A stretch of DNA of 64,000 nt from Paracraurococcus lichenis (lineage in GTDB: Bacteria; Pseudomonadota; Alphaproteobacteria; Acetobacterales; Acetobacteraceae): the NCBI RefSeq assembly GCF_030657435.1, contig NZ_JAUTWS010000006.1, positions 1 through 64,000 on the forward strand. Reading direction: 5' to 3'. Below, in pieces: positions 62,393 to 64,000 of this stretch. Numbering within the stretch: the stretch's first letter is position 1; each line of letters begins with the position of its first letter. Made by a program: the position numbers and the translations under genes. A model generated the notes under the pieces. The model did not search any database and had not been told where the DNA came from. It worked only from the letters and a program-made list of their open reading frames with translations.

Positions 62393-63379
62393 GTGACGCT
62401 GCCCCGCCGGACCATCCTCGGCGGGGCGGCCGTCGCGCTGGCCTCGCCGGCGCCGATCTCCCGGGGATGGGCGCAATCGGACTGGCCGCAGCGGCCGATC
62501 CGCATGGTCATCCCCTATCCGCCGGGCGGGGCGAGCGACATCATCGCCCGCCTCCTCTCGCCGCACATGACCGAGATGCTGGGCCAGACCCTGGTGGTGG
62601 AGAACCGCCCGGGGGCGAACGGCTTCATCGCGGCCGAACTCGTCGCCCGCAGCGCCCCGGACGGCTACACGCTGCTGATGGGCAATGCCGGGCCGAACGG
62701 CATGGGCCCGGCGCTCTACGGCCCGCGCACGCCCTTCGACGCGCTGCGCGACTTCGCCCCGGTCATGGCCGTCTCCATCGTGCCGCAGATCATGGCGGTG
62801 CATCCCGGCGTGCCGGTGCAGGATTTCCCGGGCTTCCTCGCCCATGCGCGGGAGCAGCAGGGGAAACTCAGCTACGGTTCGGCCGGCGTCGGCTCGGCCG
62901 GCCACATGGCGATGGAGCTGCTGAAGAGCCTGACGGGCATCCAGCTCACGCATCTGCCCTATCGCGGCAGCGCGCCCTCCACCGCCGACCTGATCGCCGG
63001 GGTGATCCCGGTCAATTTCGACACCGTCCCCGTGCTGTTGCCGCATGTGCGGGCGGGGCGGGTGAGGGGAATCGCCGTCACCTCCCTCCAGCGGGTGCCG
63101 GAGGCGCCGGACCTCGCCGCCATCGCCGAGACCATCCCGGGCTTCGAGACGGTCAGCTGGGGCGGCGTGCTCGCGCCGGCCGGCACCCCGGCGCCGATCA
63201 TCGGCAAGCTGAACGCGGCGCTGCGGATCGCCATGGCGCGCCCGGATGTGGGCGGCGCGCTGGCCCGGCAGGGCATCCAGCCGCAGAGCGGCCCGCCCGA
63301 GGCCTTCGGCGCCTATGTCGCCGCCGAGGTCACCAAATGGACGGCGGTGGTGAAGCAGATGGGCCTCAGCCCCGAATAG
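62393..63379 (+). CDS. Bug/TctC-type periplasmic solute receptor
   Basis: This 328-residue tripartite-tricarboxylate-transporter receptor has a leader with Arg-Arg (LPRRTILGGAAVALASPAPI, ending RGWAQ) and the family blocks WPQRPIRMVIPYPPGGASDI near residue 31, VENRPGANGFIAAELVARSA near 65, YGSAGVGSAGHMAMELLKSL near 162 and GGVLAPAGTPAPIIGKLNAA near 258. It binds a small organic acid or similar ligand. Orphan Bug proteins without TctA/TctB partners nearby, as here, are common in this lineage. The start is probably GTG 62393, four bases after the FAD-subunit stop, so it may be co-transcribed and may supply the hydroxylase substrate; that link is inference. Confidence 0.88.
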   Translation: MTLPRRTILGGAAVALASPAPISRGWAQSDWPQRPIRMVIPYPPGGASDIIARLLSPHMTEMLGQTLVVENRPGANGFIAAELVARSAPDGYTLLMGNAGPNGMGPALYGPRTPFDALRDFAPVMAVSIVPQIMAVHPGVPVQDFPGFLAHAREQQGKLSYGSAGVGSAGHMAMELLKSLTGIQLTHLPYRGSAPSTADLIAGVIPVNFDTVPVLLPHVRAGRVRGIAVTSLQRVPEAPDLAAIAETIPGFETVSWGGVLAPAGTPAPIIGKLNAALRIAMARPDVGGALARQGIQPQSGPPEAFGAYVAAEVTKWTAVVKQMGLSPE

Positions 63380-63464
63380 CGGGCCGGGATCCGCTGCGTG
63401 ATTGCTGCAAAGCCCGGGCAGGGGGGTGGCGGCGCGGCGTCCGGGGTGCTATCCCGCCTCGCGT

Positions 63465-63541
63465 CGGAGCGTAGCGCAGCCTGGTAGCGCATCAGTCTGG
63501 GGGACTGGGGGTCGTGGGTTCAAATCCCGCCGCTCCGACCA
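63465..63541 (+). tRNA. tRNA-Pro (anticodon GGG)
   Basis: The 77-base sequence folds as a full cloverleaf: acceptor CGGAGCG pairing with CGCTCCG, a D arm GCGC/GCGC, an anticodon stem TCAGT/ACTGG (one T-G pair) with loop CTGGGGG (anticodon GGG at 63499-63501), and a T arm GTGGG/CCCGC with loop TTCAAAT. The genome encodes the CCA end. It reads CCC and CCT proline codons, in line with the high GC of the genome. Confidence 0.95.
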
Positions 63542-63568
63542 TTCCGCCCCCCCGCGGTGGGGTGGCCT

Positions 63569-64000
63569 TCAGCGCGCCGCGCGCTGCGACCCGCGCCGCT
63601 CGTTCACCAGGCGTCGTTCCTCTTCCACGTCCCGCTGCAGATCCCGCAGGAGCCGCTCGCGCTCGGCGAGGCGCCGCTCGGCCGCCTCGATATCGGGGCT
63701 GCGGGCCGGCGGCTCCGTCGCCGGGGCGGCCGCGGGCGCCGGGGCCGTCTGGGCCACCTCGCGATTCGCCGGCCGTGGCGCGGCGGCGCGGCGGATACGG
63801 GGCTGCTGGACCGGCGGCGGGGTCCAGGCCGGCACGGCGGGGAGGGTGGCCCGCAGCGGCACCACCGGCGGCTGCGCCTGGATCGGCGCGCCACGCCGGA
63901 GCAGGTCGAACTCCGCCATGGCGTTGTTCGCCGCGTCGAGGCCGGGCCCGACATGCAGCGGCCAGACCTGCGCCTGCCCCGGCCCGGCCGCCAGCAGCAG
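63569..64000 (-). CDS. Secreted proline-rich / coiled-coil protein, 5' truncated
   Basis: The frame runs off the right edge, so the start is missing. The visible N-terminal part looks like the end of a signal peptide (LLLAAGPGQAQ) followed by VWPLHVGPGLDAANNAMAEF. A Pro/Ala-rich linker follows, and the last 45 residues form a highly charged helix (ERRLAERERLLRDLQRDVEE) that is probably a coiled coil. I do not recognise the family; it would be a periplasmic or envelope protein. An internal ATG at 63919 exists, but the frame upstream of it keeps the signal-peptide character, so a longer protein is preferred. Confidence 0.6.
   Translation of the reverse strand: MLLAAGPGQAQVWPLHVGPGLDAANNAMAEFDLLRRGAPIQAQPPVVPLRATLPAVPAWTPPPVQQPRIRRAAAPRPANREVAQTAPAPAAAPATEPPARSPDIEAAERRLAERERLLRDLQRDVEEERRLVNERRGSQRAAR

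Overview
The window is about 64 kb of very GC-rich DNA. Genes are densely packed, with strong G/C preference at third codon positions, frequent GTG/TTG starts and many TGATG or ATGA start/stop overlaps. The gene families (Bug/TctC-type receptor, expanded family-5 substrate-binding proteins, molybdenum hydroxylase, ADP-forming acyl-CoA synthetase-like proteins, TamA/TamB) point to a Gram-negative alphaproteobacterium, most likely an Acetobacteraceae member of the Roseomonas type. The family assignment is inference; the Gram-negative envelope is directly supported by TamA/TamB, the outer-membrane barrel and the type I secretion genes.

Region 1 (1-16.8 kb) is mostly housekeeping and accessory enzymes: the end of an unidentified gene, a tamA-tamB-DUF2252 operon, an M20 amidohydrolase, a winged-helix/nucleotide-cyclase fusion regulator, a SAM methyltransferase, a P1-family (NylC/DmpA-like) peptidase, a GNAT acetyltransferase, a small phasin-like protein, an HSL-type esterase and a Pat-type protein acyltransferase.

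Region 2 (16.8-23.5 kb) starts with a compact lipid-linked-sugar module (methyltransferase, ArnC-like glycosyltransferase, ArnE-like small flippase) divergent from a GT39-like membrane protein, followed by two translationally coupled EamA exporters and a metallo-beta-lactamase-fold hydrolase. Region 3 (23.5-30.8 kb) has an HNH nuclease of visibly lower GC, a Nudix hydrolase, a nitroreductase, a VOC protein, an ADP-forming acyl-CoA synthetase, an SDR dehydrogenase, a carboxymuconolactone-decarboxylase-like protein and a nucleoside deaminase.

Region 4 (30.8-42.4 kb) concerns the cell surface: a GH5-like glycanase, a small unknown protein, a type I secretion adaptor and ATPase with a small membrane protein, an outer-membrane beta-barrel, a WecB/TagA/CpsF glycosyltransferase, two GT2 enzymes, a polyprenyl-phosphate sugar-1-phosphate transferase and a GtrA protein. 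Together they look like an exopolysaccharide or surface-glycan locus next to a protein exporter.

Region 5 (42.7-58.1 kb) is the most striking part: seven consecutive paralogous family-5 ABC substrate-binding proteins, all with twin-arginine-like leaders, followed by one set of DppB-C-D-F permeases and ATPases. Region 6 (58.5-63.4 kb) is a three-subunit molybdenum hydroxylase (order S-L-M) whose large subunit lacks the CO-dehydrogenase loop, then a Bug-type receptor. A tRNA-Pro(GGG) and the truncated start of a secreted proline-rich/coiled-coil protein close the window. I saw no CRISPR array, rRNA, prophage or intact insertion sequence.
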